A stretch of 64,000 nucleotides of DNA, taken from assembly GCA_036499395.1 (NCBI GenBank), contig DASYDW010000064.1, forward strand, positions 124,001 to 188,000, in the 5' to 3' direction. Shown piece after piece: positions 1 through 9,984 of the stretch (its first letter is position 1; every line of letters starts with the position of its first letter). Position numbers and translations under genes: made by a program. The stretch is from Pirellulales bacterium (GTDB lineage: Bacteria > Planctomycetota > Planctomycetia > Pirellulales > JACPPG01). The notes beneath the pieces were generated by a model. The model worked only from the letters and a program-made list of their open reading frames with translations. It made no database searches and was not told the origin of the DNA.

Positions 1-1053
1 GCCGACGCCAGCGGTCCTAAGCATTTGCAAATGAACATTACCCGAGCGAAGTTCGAGCAACTGGTCGATCCCTTGATCGAGCGTTGCCGCGGACCCGTGA
101 TGCGAGCGTTGGAAGACGCGAAGATGAGCCCCAAGGATATCGACGAGGTGGTACTTGTCGGTGGCTCGACGCGCATCCCCAAGGTGCAGGAGCTGGTCCA
201 CAAAATCTTCGGTAAGGAACCGCACAAGGGTGTGAATCCCGACGAGGTCGTGGCCATTGGCGCCGCGATTCAAGGTGGTGTGCTGGCCGGTGAAGTGCAG
301 GACGTGCTGCTGTTGGATGTGACGCCGCTGTCGCTGGGCATCGAAACCCTGGGCGGCATCATGACCAAGCTCGTCGAGCGGAATACCACGATTCCGACCG
401 AGCGGAAGCAAACCTTCAGTACGGCGGACGACAACCAGACGGCCGTCACGGTGCGTGTATTCCAAGGCGAACGCGAAATGGCAAACGACAATCGTTTGCT
501 GGCCCAGTTCAACTTGGAGGGGATCGCTTCACAGCCTCGCGGGGTGCCACAGATCGAGGTCAAGTTCGATATCGATGCCAACGGCATCCTCAATGTCGCG
601 GCCAAGGACCTTGGCACCGGCAAGGAGCAAACAGTTCGCATCGAGAAGTCGAGCGGATTGTCGAAGGACGAAATCGACAAGATGACCCGTGACGCCGAGG
701 CCCACGCTTCGGAAGACAAGCACAAACGGGAGTTGGCCGAAGCCCGCAATCAGGCCGAGTCGCTGTGCTTCCAGGTCGAAAAGCTGGTCAAGGAGAACGA
801 GACGAAGCTCAGCGGCGCGGACAAGAAACCGCTCGAGGACTCCATCGCCAAGACCCGCGAAGCGGCCAAGGGTTCGGACGTGGACTCGATCAAAACCGCG
901 ATCAGCGAGCTCGAGGCGGCATTCCACGCTGTTGGCAAGGTGTTGCACGAGGCGGCCACCGCCTCGCCTGGCGACACGGCTGCTACCGACGGAGCGAAGA
1001 AAACCGGCGGCGATGAAGAGGCGATCGACGCCGAGTTCGAAGTGAAGGAATAA
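1..1053 (+). CDS. dnaK: Chaperone protein DnaK (Hsp70), C-terminal part
   Basis: ATP-dependent cytosolic chaperone. The reading frame is open at the left edge, so the start and most of the ATPase domain lie outside; 350 residues are visible. They begin near the end of the nucleotide-binding domain, with the Hsp70 signature [14 protein letters not shown] and [13 protein letters not shown]. The conserved interdomain linker [16 protein letters not shown] follows, then the substrate-binding beta domain and the helical lid. The tail DAEFEVKE is typical of bacterial DnaK. clpB follows 97 bp downstream on the same strand, which fits joint disaggregation by DnaK and ClpB. Identity is secure; only the 5' part is missing. 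Confidence 0.97.
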   Translation, partial: ADASGPKHLQMNITRAKFEQLVDPLIERCRGPVMRALEDAKMSPKDIDEVVLVGGSTRIPKVQELVHKIFGKEPHKGVNPDEVVAIGAAIQGGVLAGEVQDVLLLDVTPLSLGIETLGGIMTKLVERNTTIPTERKQTFSTADDNQTAVTVRVFQGEREMANDNRLLAQFNLEGIASQPRGVPQIEVKFDIDANGILNVAAKDLGTGKEQTVRIEKSSGLSKDEIDKMTRDAEAHASEDKHKRELAEARNQAESLCFQVEKLVKENETKLSGADKKPLEDSIAKTREAAKGSDVDSIKTAISELEAAFHAVGKVLHEAATASPGDTAATDGAKKTGGDEEAIDAEFEVKE

Positions 1054-1083
1054 GGCTTTCGGCCGAGCCCAATCTAATGCACG

Positions 1084-1117
1084 GCGGCCGGCAGGTTCCT
1101 CGCGAACTGCCGGCCGC
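1084..1117 (+). terminator. GC-rich hairpin between dnaK and clpB
   Basis: An 11-bp perfect stem (arms 1084-1094 and 1107-1117, GCGGCCGGCAG with its complement) closes a 12-base loop. No T-run follows, so it may be an attenuator or an RNA-stabilising or processing hairpin rather than a full terminator. It would let dnaK and clpB be expressed at different levels from one transcript. Confidence 0.5.
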
Positions 1118-1150
1118 GGTCGTTATCAGGCCGAGAAAGAAGACATATAC

Positions 1151-3799
1151 ATGGCATTTCGTTTCGACAAACTCACGATCAAAGCGCAAGAGGCCGTGCA
1201 GCGTGCCCAGGAACTGGCGGCTGATCGCGGCAACTCGCAAATCGAACCCTTGCATCTGCTGGCCGGCCTGTTGGCCGAAACCGAGGGTGTCATCCGCCCA
1301 GTGCTGGACAAGATCGGCGCCAACCGTGGGCAGTTGGAAAAGATTCTCGAAGGAGAATTGAAACAACTGCCGACGGCTTCGGGCGGAGCACAGCCGCAGC
1401 CGGCGTCGGCGCTGACGCAGGTCTTTGACGCGGCGGCCAAGCAGGCCGAGTTGATGAAGGACGAGTTCATCTCGACGGAGCATCTACTCCTGGCCTTGGC
1501 GAAAATCGACTCGAAGGCGAAGCAGGTTCTCAAGCTCAACGCCATCGGCGAGCAAGATATTCTCAAGGCGCTGCAAGCTGTGCGAGGAAGCGCCCGCGTC
1601 GAGGATCAAAACCCCGAGGCTAAGTTTCAGGCTTTGGAAAAATATGGCATCGACCTGGTCGAGCGCGCCAATCAAGGCAAGCTCGATCCGGTCATTGGCC
1701 GCGATCAGGAGATTCGCCGCGTCATTCAGGTTCTGTCGCGCCGCACGAAGAATAATCCCGTGCTGATCGGCGAGCCCGGTGTCGGTAAAACCGCGATCGC
1801 CGAAGGGTTGGCCCTGCGCATCGTGCAAGGCGACGTACCACAAAGCTTGAAGAACAAGCGGGTCATCTCGCTGGACATGGGCGCCTTGATCGCGGGCACA
1901 AAATTCCGCGGCGAGTTCGAAGAACGACTCAAGGCCGTGCTGAAAGAGGTTCAATCGTCGGGCAGTGTGATCCTGTTTATCGACGAATTGCACACGGTCG
2001 TCGGCGCGGGTGCGGCCGAGGGGGCCAACGACGCGGCGAATCTGCTCAAGCCGGCGCTGGCGCGTGGTGAGCTACGCTGCATCGGTGCCACGACGCTCGA
2101 CGAATATCGCAAACACATCGAAAAAGACCCGGCGCTGGAACGGCGCTTCCAGCCTGTGATGGTCGGCGAACCCTCGGTGGAAGACACGATCGCCATCCTG
2201 CGCGGATTAAAGGGGCGTTACGAGGCGCATCACAAAGGGGTCAAGATCAAGGATTCAGCCCTGGTCGCCGCGGCCAACCTGTCGAACCGTTACATCACCG
2301 ATCGCTTCCTGCCCGATAAGGCCATCGACCTGATGGACGAGGCCACGAGCCGGCTGGCGATGGAGTTGGAAAGTGTGCCGAGCGAGATCGACGAAGTGCA
2401 ACGACGGCTCGTGCAGCTCGAGCTCGCGCAGCGGCAACTATCGGAGGAGACCGAGGAACACGCGCAGGACCGTCTGGTCGAGATCGAAGAGGAGATGCAG
2501 GAGCTACGCCTCAAGCTTCGTAACTTGCGCGAGCAGTGGGAAGCCGAAAAGCATGGCGTCGGCGATGTGCAAACCATTCGCAAGGAACTCGACAAGGTCG
2601 AGTTGGAATTCAGCCAGCTCAGTAACACGATCAAAGATCGGCAATCGCAGGGTCTGCCGATCGACGAGCGCGATTACCAACGCCTGTACGAACTCGATAA
2701 CCAGCGGAAAAAGCTCGCCGCACGGCTGGAAACCGCGGGCACCCCGGCGCCAACCAGCGGACGACGGTTGTTGCGGCAGGAAGTAGGCCCCGATGAAATT
2801 GCGGAAGTCGTCAGCGCCTGGACCGGTATTCCCGTCACCCGCATGATGGAGACCGAAAAAGCCAAGCTACTGGTGTTGGAAGAACGTCTGCATCAGCGCG
2901 TCATCGGGCAGGACGAGGCGATCGAAGCCGTGTCCAATGCAGTGCGCCGCAGCCGGAGCGGCTTGCAGGACCCGAATCGTCCGATCGGTTCGTTCATTTT
3001 CCTCGGTCCGACGGGAGTCGGCAAAACCGAGCTGTGCAAAGCGCTCGCACAAGTGCTGTTCGACGACGAAAACGCCATGGTTCGCCTCGACATGAGCGAA
3101 TTCATGGAGCGCCACACGGTCAGCCGCCTGATCGGCGCTCCACCGGGATATGTCGGTTACGACGAAGGAGGGCGGCTGACCGAAGCCGTACGCCGCCGTC
3201 CGTATTCGGTCGTCCTGCTGGACGAAATCGAGAAGGCGCATCGTGATGTGTTCAACGTGTTGCTGCAAGTGCTCGACGATGGCCGGCTGAGCGACAATCA
3301 GGGCCACACGGTCGACTTCACGAACACGATCATCGTGATGACCTCGAACATCGGCAGCCAAGAGATCCAGGAACTGACGCGCGAGGGGGCCGGTCAAGAG
3401 GCGATCCGTGCGGCAGTGCAGGTACAATTGGAAAGCCGGTTCTTGCCCGAGTTTTTAAACCGCGTCGACGAGGTTATCACGTTCCACCCGCTGGACGCGA
3501 AGCAGATTCGCAAGATCGTGCAACTGCAGGTCGATCGACTGCAAAAGCAGGTCGAACAGGCTGGCCTGGGATTGGAAGTGACTGAAGCGGCTTTGGATGC
3601 CGTGGCGCTCATCGGTTACGACCCGGTCTACGGGGCGCGGCCGCTGAAGAGAGTCATTCAGCAGAAGCTGCAAAACCCTCTGGCGACCGAGCTTTTGAAA
3701 GGGACGTTCACCGAAGGGAGCACGGTGCGGATCGATTATGAGGACGGTGACTTCAAATTCGAGCGTGTCGCAAGTACGGAGCCGGCCACGGTCCGTTGA
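1151..3799 (+). CDS. clpB: ATP-dependent disaggregase ClpB
   Basis: Hexameric AAA+ disaggregase that pulls polypeptides out of aggregates together with DnaK. The 882 residues have the full family architecture. An N-terminal Clp repeat domain (about 1-145) comes first. The first AAA+ domain has Walker A GEPGVGKT near residue 208 and Walker [11 protein letters not shown] coiled-coil middle domain rich in Glu, Leu and Arg spans about 400-530 and separates ClpB from ClpA/ClpC. The second AAA+ domain has GPTGVGKT near 618 and [11 protein letters not shown], followed by the C-terminal small domain. Length matches typical ClpB (850-880). It follows dnaK on the same strand. No CIRCE element is visible in the gap. 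Confidence 0.98.
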   Translation: MAFRFDKLTIKAQEAVQRAQELAADRGNSQIEPLHLLAGLLAETEGVIRPVLDKIGANRGQLEKILEGELKQLPTASGGAQPQPASALTQVFDAAAKQAELMKDEFISTEHLLLALAKIDSKAKQVLKLNAIGEQDILKALQAVRGSARVEDQNPEAKFQALEKYGIDLVERANQGKLDPVIGRDQEIRRVIQVLSRRTKNNPVLIGEPGVGKTAIAEGLALRIVQGDVPQSLKNKRVISLDMGALIAGTKFRGEFEERLKAVLKEVQSSGSVILFIDELHTVVGAGAAEGANDAANLLKPALARGELRCIGATTLDEYRKHIEKDPALERRFQPVMVGEPSVEDTIAILRGLKGRYEAHHKGVKIKDSALVAAANLSNRYITDRFLPDKAIDLMDEATSRLAMELESVPSEIDEVQRRLVQLELAQRQLSEETEEHAQDRLVEIEEEMQELRLKLRNLREQWEAEKHGVGDVQTIRKELDKVELEFSQLSNTIKDRQSQGLPIDERDYQRLYELDNQRKKLAARLETAGTPAPTSGRRLLRQEVGPDEIAEVVSAWTGIPVTRMMETEKAKLLVLEERLHQRVIGQDEAIEAVSNAVRRSRSGLQDPNRPIGSFIFLGPTGVGKTELCKALAQVLFDDENAMVRLDMSEFMERHTVSRLIGAPPGYVGYDEGGRLTEAVRRRPYSVVLLDEIEKAHRDVFNVLLQVLDDGRLSDNQGHTVDFTNTIIVMTSNIGSQEIQELTREGAGQEAIRAAVQVQLESRFLPEFLNRVDEVITFHPLDAKQIRKIVQLQVDRLQKQVEQAGLGLEVTEAALDAVALIGYDPVYGARPLKRVIQQKLQNPLATELLKGTFTEGSTVRIDYEDGDFKFERVASTEPATVR

Positions 3800-3895
3800 T
3801 CATCGGCACGGCAATCGCGGTCGAATGTAAGGTCATTCGAGGGCCACATGTCGACGTTAAGTCGAAACCGAAAACACCAGGAACCTAGTCGCGCA

Positions 3896-3935
3896 AAAAA
3901 ACCCGGCCGTCGGAAAAGCATCCGGCGGCCGGGTT
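3896..3935 (-). terminator. Rho-independent terminator of the 3976-4488 gene
   Basis: A 14-bp stem with one G-U pair (outer arms 3900-3909 and 3926-3935) is followed on the minus strand by a run of seven T. It lies in the convergent gap after clpB. On the plus strand the same hairpin lacks a T-run, so it serves the minus-strand gene best. Confidence 0.85.
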
Positions 3936-3975
3936 CTAGTGAATCTCAGGCTCACCTCGAACGGCGGTCGAACTC

Positions 3976-4488
3976 TTACTTCGAGTCGGTCGTCTTGAGG
4001 TGATCATTAAGCTTCTTATGCTCGGCATCCGCCGCCTTCAATGAATCGGTCATGCCGGTCGCCGACTCGTGCAGCTTCTTGGGGTCGGCCTTGTCCCCCT
4101 TCTTGCTCTCTTCGCTCAAAGTCTTCGAGTGGGCCAGGGCCGAGTCGTAATGCTTGTGCAGCGTATCGACGTGACCTTGCAGCTTCTTATCGGTCTTGGC
4201 CTTCGGGCCGAGCTTCGAGACTTCCTTCTTCGCCGCGGTAACGTTGCGATGCACCTCGGCCGTATGCTCCTCGGCCGTCTCGGCCGGGATGTACGAGTAA
4301 GTGCGGGCGTAGTTATTCAGCGTATCAGCGTGATTGTACGCGCCGCTCCAATAGGCTTGCGACGACTGCTCGCGATACGCGGCGCCGGTGATCTTTTCGC
4401 CGGCGGTGCGGACCGAATTCTGGGCCAAGGCGGGCGCCGCGGCCAGAAGAACGAGGGCGCAAGTGGTCAAAACAAATCGCTTGTGCAT
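3976..4488 (-). CDS. Secreted helical protein of unknown function
   Basis: 170 residues. A clear Sec signal peptide (MHKRF, then a hydrophobic stretch, cleavage near ALAQ-NS) sends it to the periplasm or outside. The mature part is almost all helix-forming, rich in Lys, Ala, Glu and His. Histidines recur in several predicted helices (EEHTAEVHRN, HVDTLHKHYDSALAH, DAEHKKLNDH), as in a helical bundle that might bind metal or haem, but there is no CxxCH motif. A Shine-Dalgarno GAGGA lies 8 bases before the ATG, and the gene ends in a strong terminator, so it looks like a single-gene transcript. I do not recognise the family; metal binding is only a guess. Confidence 0.75.
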   Translation of the reverse strand: MHKRFVLTTCALVLLAAAPALAQNSVRTAGEKITGAAYREQSSQAYWSGAYNHADTLNNYARTYSYIPAETAEEHTAEVHRNVTAAKKEVSKLGPKAKTDKKLQGHVDTLHKHYDSALAHSKTLSEESKKGDKADPKKLHESATGMTDSLKAADAEHKKLNDHLKTTDSK

Positions 4489-4976
4489 AAGACTTGTCCT
4501 CAGTAACTAGAAGGTCTGATTAACTCGCCCGACGACTGCCGTCGCGCGATAAACTCACGGAGCCCGCCTGGGCGTGCGTGCTCGCAAAACTCCTGGCGTC
4601 GGAACGGCCGTCATGAGCGACCGACGCAAGAATGCATCAAGAAATTGGCGGCAATGCTTTTGAGAATACCCCCACCCGGCACAGTTGCAATGTCCGCCAA
4701 AACATCGCACCACGTTGCATAAACCACGGCCGGTTCGTAAGAAAACCTAGCTCAGGTTTTTCGTCCCACGAACAGCGACTACGACAATCGCCACCGGGGA
4801 ATACCTTATGCTTACTACGAGATTTGAGCCGCTGCAAGCGACTGCGACATGAGGACACATGTCCGCTGCAAGCGTCACAACCGGCAGGAAAGCCCATTTT
4901 TTGTTCGGTTGCCGCAAGTCAGGAGACAGAAAATACGCGGGAGCCTGATCTGACAAAGTGTGCTCCTGTGTGACGT
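4489..4976. other. Intergenic region, 488 bp, no gene supported
   Basis: Open frames here are short and have neither convincing start signals nor recognisable sequence. A 12-base direct repeat CCGCTGCAAGCG occurs near 4829 and 4863. Between the two copies is a short inverted repeat GGACA-CA-TGTCC. These could be regulator sites for the minus-strand gene at 3976-4488, but nothing proves it. Confidence 0.4.
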
Positions 4977-6377
4977 TCAGTCAGCGCCTGGCCGTACGGC
5001 TTGCCCCCACAGTGGCGGCGCTAATTGGGCATTCCAGGCGGACCACGTGGAGGTCAATTCTTTGACAAGGTCCGCATGCATCGCGGCCACATCGTGCGAC
5101 TCGCCAATATCGTCGGCCAAGTTATAAAGCCGCACGGGCGAAACGGCGCGCGCTGGTCCGTCATCCGCCAGGGCGTCATAGCGCACCAGTTTCCAGTCTC
5201 CGCGGCGCAGCGCCATCTGCTCGCCGAAGCGCCAATAAAGAGTCTCATGCGGAGCATCGGCTGACGTTCCTCGCAAATAGGGCAACAGGTTGACGCCGTC
5301 CAGCTTCCAATCGGGTTTTACTTCGACGCCGGCCGCGGCCAGCGCTGTGGGCAACACGTCAAGCTGGATCAGCGTCCGATCATAGACCTTCGCGGCCGGC
5401 ACTTTCTCAGGCCAACTAATGACAAAGGGAACGCGCACCCCCCCTTCGAGCGTCGTCCGCTTCGATCCGCGCAGTGGCGTATTACGCGAACCGTTGATCG
5501 TCGTAGTGCGCATGGTAGGACCACCATTGTCGCTGAAAAAGAAAATCAACGTGTCATTCGTCAGTCCAGTCTCACGCAATTTATCGAGGACCCGACCCAC
5601 AGCGTCATCCATGGCTGACGTCATTGCGGCATAGGTGCGGCGCCGCTCATCGCCGATCGATTGAAACTTTGCCAGCCGCGCGTCGGTGGCGTGCATCGGC
5701 GTGTGTACGGCGTTGAATGCCAGGTAGAGGAAAAATGGCTGCTTCTGATGCCGATCGATAAACGCCACGGCCTCGCGCGCGAATGCATCGGTCAGGTATT
5801 CCTTTTCTTCCACAACCTCTTTTCCACGATAGATGGGCGCCGCGTTGCGCTCCGGAAAGTACGCATGAGCCCCGCCCAGGAACCCGAAGAACTCGTCGAA
5901 GCCGCGTCGCTGCGGATGAAACTTTGGCGCCGAACCGAGGTGCCACTTGCCGACCAAGCCGGTCACGTATCCGGCACTCTTCAAACGGTCGGCGATCGTC
6001 GTTTCGGTCACAGGCAATCCCACGTTATCGGCCGATCGTGCCTCTCCGCCTGGGTTGAACTCGTGGCCAAAACGCTCTTGATAGCGCCCGGTCAGCAAGC
6101 CGGCCCTGGTCGGACTGCAATACGGGCCCGACACGTAACCATTTGTGCAGCGGGTACCGCTAGCGGCAAGTGCATCGAGATGCGGCGTCGGGATGTCCCG
6201 ACCTCCCTGGAAGCCGAGATCGGCATAGCCCAGGTCGTCCGCCAAAAGAATGACGATGTTCGGACGACGCGACGCCGGCTGCGACGTTTCGTCGGCCACG
6301 GCTTGGCGCGCCATTGCAAAACCGGCGATGACTGCCAAAACCAGGGGATATTCCAAACGTCGCGGAGAGTGGTTCAT
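4977..6377 (-). CDS. Secreted sulfatase (formylglycine-dependent, arylsulfatase type)
   Basis: Hydrolyses sulfate esters, most likely on sulfated polysaccharides, a hallmark of marine and soil planctomycetes. The start is placed at the Met opening a good signal peptide (MNHSPRR then LVLAVIAGFA), giving 466 residues; an upstream frame extension lacks signal-peptide character. The metal site NIVILLADDLGYADLG is near the N-terminus. The formylglycine motif C-S-P-T-R (YCSPTRAGLLTGRYQ) has its Cys at residue 87. WHLG, HTPMHA and FFSDNGG follow as expected. Substrate cannot be predicted. A formylglycine-generating enzyme would be needed from elsewhere in the genome. It is divergent from the porin gene. 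Confidence 0.93.
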   Translation of the reverse strand: MNHSPRRLEYPLVLAVIAGFAMARQAVADETSQPASRRPNIVILLADDLGYADLGFQGGRDIPTPHLDALAASGTRCTNGYVSGPYCSPTRAGLLTGRYQERFGHEFNPGGEARSADNVGLPVTETTIADRLKSAGYVTGLVGKWHLGSAPKFHPQRRGFDEFFGFLGGAHAYFPERNAAPIYRGKEVVEEKEYLTDAFAREAVAFIDRHQKQPFFLYLAFNAVHTPMHATDARLAKFQSIGDERRRTYAAMTSAMDDAVGRVLDKLRETGLTNDTLIFFFSDNGGPTMRTTTINGSRNTPLRGSKRTTLEGGVRVPFVISWPEKVPAAKVYDRTLIQLDVLPTALAAAGVEVKPDWKLDGVNLLPYLRGTSADAPHETLYWRFGEQMALRRGDWKLVRYDALADDGPARAVSPVRLYNLADDIGESHDVAAMHADLVKELTSTWSAWNAQLAPPLWGQAVRPGAD

Positions 6378-6991
6378 CGTGGTGATCATCAATCGGAGTG
6401 CTTTCGGAAGGGTAGCTGGCATGTCATGCATGTTAGTAATCGCAGGGCTGCATTTGGGCATCGTTTGACCTCTCAAGCCAGCATTCAAAAGGCGACCAAC
6501 GAGCCTCCCCAATAGCCAAAAGGATTTTCGTCACTAGTGATAACACCGGGCCCGCCGCAGAGTAGCGTCGCGGCATCCGGATCGGGACAAGCAATCAGCG
6601 CGCCGGCTTAGCCTGACGACCACGCGCAACGACTTCCGACTGTGGCTTCGCAAGATCAGTCTATGCCTGCCTTTGCGCGCGGTGAATCATGTACGGTAAC
6701 GCGCGCGAGTCATCCGAAAAGCCCTTGCGTTTCGCGATATGGCTCGCTACCATCCCGCACCTTTCTACCTTTCCGGCGAAAAATCGCCATTTAACGTCTT
6801 TGCGAGCCTCGCGCCCTGCTGCGCTCTGGCGAGTGACCGCTTGCCACTGCGCTTTTGGGCAGCCGAGAGGAGCTGCTATGCGTCGGCGCGCAGATTGCTA
6901 TCAGCATGCACGTCCGGCGATCTTTTTGTTGTCCAGCTCAATTCGAGACGCTGCGCGCGCTCCCGCGCGCGACGAAGTCTCGCAACTTACG
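6378..6991. promoter_or_regulatory. Divergent intergenic region between sulfatase and porin genes
   Basis: About 610 bp that must hold promoters for both genes. The porin frame stays open through much of it, so an earlier porin start cannot be excluded. I see no strong operator or terminator. A weak sigma-54-like site at about 6590-6606 on the minus strand has the right GC spacing but two mismatches in the -24 box. Confidence 0.35.
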
Positions 6992-8986
6992 GTGCGATTA
7001 TTCGCCAGCGTTCTGTCTTGCGCCCTGATTCTACTCACCGTTGGTGCAACCTCGGCGGCTGATTTCACGCCGACCCAGCAAGCCGCGATTCAACCGCCGG
7101 TTCCCTTCCAGCAGCCAGTGGCGTTTCAGCCGCAAGTTGCCTATCCGCCGACCGCGACGGTGCCTGCACCTCAGCCGCCGTCGGCCGGCTATCCGCAGCC
7201 AAATTTGCCGCAAACGGTGATGACCCCGGCAGTGGCCGTGCAGCAGCCCTACGCGGCGCCGGCGGTCGCTTTCCAACCGCTGCCACCGGCGCTTGATCCT
7301 GCAGCGCAAAACGGCGCCTCGGCCCGCTTGCTGTCCAGTGCGCCGCAGGGCGGTTTACAACCGATTATGCAGCCGGTCGCCGGCTTTGGTCCACCCACGG
7401 GCGCAAGCGCGCCAAGTGGTGCAATGATGTCGGCCGGCGCAACACCGCCAGCGACTGGTGGTCCGCCCGGAAGCTACTTGGCCTCGTTCAACAGCGCTCA
7501 GAATTCGAACGAGCCGCCGGCGCCGGCCGGGGCTTTGCCCTACGGCGACATCCTGCGCCGACTCGAGGCTGCCGAGGCCGAGCTCAACGCCATGCAGCAG
7601 CAAATGGCGCCCAACGAGAAGCGCGTTTCGGAATTGGAAGAAGCAGGCCGGAAGGCAGCAGCGGTGGAAAGGCCGCTACCGATCGTCCGGCTCAGTGGTT
7701 TCTTCCAGTACGACACGGGCTTGTTCAGTCAGGACGTGAACAGCAAGGATGTGCTGGGCAACATTCAAAACGGCTCCGGGTTCCGCCGCACTCGTCTGCA
7801 GGGGCTCGGTCAACTCACCGAGTTCACCACTTTCAGCATCGAAATGGACTTCGCCTTTCCCGGCCGTCCCAGCTTCATGGATGTGTGGGGCGAGCAATCC
7901 AACCTGCCGCTCCTCGGCCGCGTTCGTATCGGCCAGTATCGGCAACCGGTGACGATGGATTCCTGGACCAACGTCAAGCACCTGGAATTCCTCGAACGAT
8001 CGGCGCCCTTCATCGCGATGGATCCTTTCCGCCGCGTTGGAATCATGGGTGCGGACACCAGCGAAGACGAACGCACGATGTGGGCCTACAGCCTATTCGG
8101 CACCGGCTGGACTTTTTGGAACGGCGCCTCCACGCAGTACAGCACGGAAGGCAACGACAATCGCTTCGGCACCCAATTAGGCGATAGCGGCGGCATCAGT
8201 TTCGCCGCGCGTGCTTCACACCTGCTGTATTATGATCCCAATCCCAATGCCAAAGACCGCTACCTGATGCACATCGGTGGCGGTTACCTATTCGGCGAAC
8301 TCGGTGGCGAAGGAACTACCGGTCCCAATGCCAAGGCGTACGAAGCCCGGAGCATTCCCGAGTTCTTCGTCGGTGATCAGGCCGGCGTCTTCTTGACGGC
8401 TGCCGGTACGCCGAACGTGGTCGACACGGGCCGCTTCCTGGCTACCAATTACCAGATGCTCCACGCCGAATTGGCCGGCAGTTGGGGACCGGCCCATTAC
8501 CAGGCGGAATACATGGCGACCTTCGTCCAACAGTTGGGGGGCGGCACCGTGTTCCTTGATGGCGGGTACGTGCAGGGGGGCTACTTCCTGACCGGCGAAA
8601 ACACCGGCTACAATAAGCTGCTAGGTGCGCTGGACTACAACGTCACGCCCCATACCGAGTTCTTCGGCATCGGCCGCAAGAAGCCGATTTGCGGTTGGGG
8701 CGCCTGGGAATTGGCGGCCCGCTGGTCGTGGCTCGACCTAAGCTCAACGCAGGTTCACGCCGCGAATTACTTGCCAGCACAATCAGTCGCGCCCCCCACG
8801 CCGGTCGTCGCACCTCCCCCAATCATTAATCCGGGTGTGCTGAACGAACCGACGCTCGCACTGAACTGGTGGTGGAACCAGTACATGCGCGTGCAGTTCA
8901 ACTACATCCACTCGATGGTGCAGAGCAATAACACCGGTTTCTACTCGACCGACATCTTCGCCTTGCGATTTCAAACCGAGTTCTAG
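6992..8986 (+). CDS. Outer-membrane porin-like protein with Pro/Gln-rich N-terminus
   Basis: Predicted beta-barrel of the OprO/OprP-like porin type common in planctomycetes. The start is set at a GTG that opens a signal peptide (RLFASVLSCALILLTVGA, cleavage near TSAAD), giving 664 residues. The mature protein begins with about 190 residues rich in Pro, Gln and Ala. A short coiled coil follows (ILRRLEAAEAELNAMQQQM), as in porins anchored by N-terminal helices. The rest alternates aromatic and polar residues like barrel strands (RLSGFFQYDTG, RVRIGQYRQPVTMDSW) and ends in Phe (IFALRFQTEF), the usual insertion signal for the outer-membrane assembly machinery. Solute is unknown. An ATG at 6878 is an alternative start. 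Confidence 0.8.
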   Translation: MRLFASVLSCALILLTVGATSAADFTPTQQAAIQPPVPFQQPVAFQPQVAYPPTATVPAPQPPSAGYPQPNLPQTVMTPAVAVQQPYAAPAVAFQPLPPALDPAAQNGASARLLSSAPQGGLQPIMQPVAGFGPPTGASAPSGAMMSAGATPPATGGPPGSYLASFNSAQNSNEPPAPAGALPYGDILRRLEAAEAELNAMQQQMAPNEKRVSELEEAGRKAAAVERPLPIVRLSGFFQYDTGLFSQDVNSKDVLGNIQNGSGFRRTRLQGLGQLTEFTTFSIEMDFAFPGRPSFMDVWGEQSNLPLLGRVRIGQYRQPVTMDSWTNVKHLEFLERSAPFIAMDPFRRVGIMGADTSEDERTMWAYSLFGTGWTFWNGASTQYSTEGNDNRFGTQLGDSGGISFAARASHLLYYDPNPNAKDRYLMHIGGGYLFGELGGEGTTGPNAKAYEARSIPEFFVGDQAGVFLTAAGTPNVVDTGRFLATNYQMLHAELAGSWGPAHYQAEYMATFVQQLGGGTVFLDGGYVQGGYFLTGENTGYNKLLGALDYNVTPHTEFFGIGRKKPICGWGAWELAARWSWLDLSSTQVHAANYLPAQSVAPPTPVVAPPPIINPGVLNEPTLALNWWWNQYMRVQFNYIHSMVQSNNTGFYSTDIFALRFQTEF

Positions 8987-9070
8987 CGAGCGGTTAACTG
9001 GAAAACAAAGAAGCCCGTCCCCGCGGCAAATAACTGGCTTTGGTCGTTCTGTCAGTTACCGGCCCCGTGA

Positions 9071-9631
9071 TTACTTGCTGAACATCCGATCGAACGCCGT
9101 GTGGCATGCAGTAGTGGCCGTTGCTTCCGGTGCGCTGACGTGGTTCGCCGGAGGAGTCGCCTCGGCGCCGATCACCTGATCAACGTCGACGTCCTTGACC
9201 ATCGCCAGGGCCGTTGCCGCGTCATCGGCTCCAGGATAATCGCGCGACCTGGCGCAGTGCCCGCAACGGGTGCAAACTTCTTCTACGACGCACTTATAAC
9301 TTGGCACCTTCTTCGACTCCTTCTTGATCACGAGTACCGTGCGTTGCTTAACGCAGCCGCACGTCGGCTTCCAGACAGTATGGTCCTTGCAACACTTGCC
9401 TGGGCAGTTGCAAGGGGTTTTGCAGCAAGTGCTGGGGCCGGGGATGCAAAAGTCTTCACACTTGCACTCATAGACGCGCTTGGTCTCTTCCTTCATTTCG
9501 CAGACCAGCCGGCAAACTTTGCGTGTGCAGGGTTGGCAGCCGCATCCGCCACAACAAGGCGCGCCGGCGTGCAAGGCCGGAGTCCCGGCAATCAGCATCG
9601 CGGCGATACCAAACGTCATGGAACGAGTCAT
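9071..9631 (-). CDS. Secreted cysteine-rich protein
   Basis: 186 residues with a signal peptide (MTRSMTFGIAAMLIAGTP, cleavage near LHAG). The start is supported by a Shine-Dalgarno AAAGGGG seven bases upstream. The mature part is dominated by Cys pairs and CxxC units (CCGGCGCQPC, CCKTPCNCPGKCC, CTRCGHC). Lys- and Val-rich strands lie between them (TVLVIKKESKKVPSYKCVV). The pattern suggests a small disulfide-bonded or metal-binding extracellular protein. Similar Cys-rich secreted proteins are frequent in Pirellulales genomes, with no assigned function. A 3' hairpin is not evident. Confidence 0.8.
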   Translation of the reverse strand: MTRSMTFGIAAMLIAGTPALHAGAPCCGGCGCQPCTRKVCRLVCEMKEETKRVYECKCEDFCIPGPSTCCKTPCNCPGKCCKDHTVWKPTCGCVKQRTVLVIKKESKKVPSYKCVVEEVCTRCGHCARSRDYPGADDAATALAMVKDVDVDQVIGAEATPPANHVSAPEATATTACHTAFDRMFSK

Positions 9632-9979
9632 GGCATCACCCCTTTCCACAAGTGGCTCGGCGGAACGAGTCATAAGATCCGCCCGCTGATCGCTCCGATC
9701 GGAGGGCCCGACGGCGACCTCGCGCGACGCGCCTAAGGGCCGCTCTTGTTTTAGATATCGACAGCGCCGCTACGGGGCCTACTGCAAACCCTCATGCGCA
9801 TGAGCCTCTTACACGTATCTGCCGCGTTTGAGTCAGGCGATACTGCGAAGCTGTGCGCGTGCGGAAGAGTTTGCCGTCGCGGTCATGCACCGGGTGAGAC
9901 CGCAGCGAGAAAGGCAGCGAGACTGAATGGCTTTCGAACGTCGGCCGCCCAGACCACGGACCGATGTGCTAGCAACCTG
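9632..9979. other. Intergenic region upstream of the Cys-rich gene
   Basis: About 350 bp between two minus-strand genes. It should contain the promoter of the Cys-rich gene, but I see no clear box. The end of the preceding gene forms a small hairpin (listed separately). No gene is supported. Confidence 0.4.
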
Positions 9980-9984
9980 CTAGC
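9968..9984 (-). terminator. Short hairpin at the stop codon of the 937-residue protein gene
   Basis: A 7-bp perfect inverted repeat (GCTAGCA-ACC-TGCTAGC) overlaps the stop codon. On the minus strand it follows a five-T run instead of preceding one, so it is not a standard terminator. It may stabilise the RNA 3' end. Confidence 0.35.

Noticed and set aside
4632..4973. 113-codon open frame in the 4.5-5.0 kb gap
   Set aside because: No ribosome-binding site, Cys/Arg/Ser-rich random-looking composition, no recognisable pattern.
5661..6515. 284-codon open frame on the plus strand
   Set aside because: Antisense to the sulfatase gene, no conserved features.
6590..6606. Minus-strand sigma-54-like site upstream of the sulfatase
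   Set aside because: Correct GC spacing and TTGCT, but CGGCGCG has two mismatches and the site is over 200 bp from the start codon.
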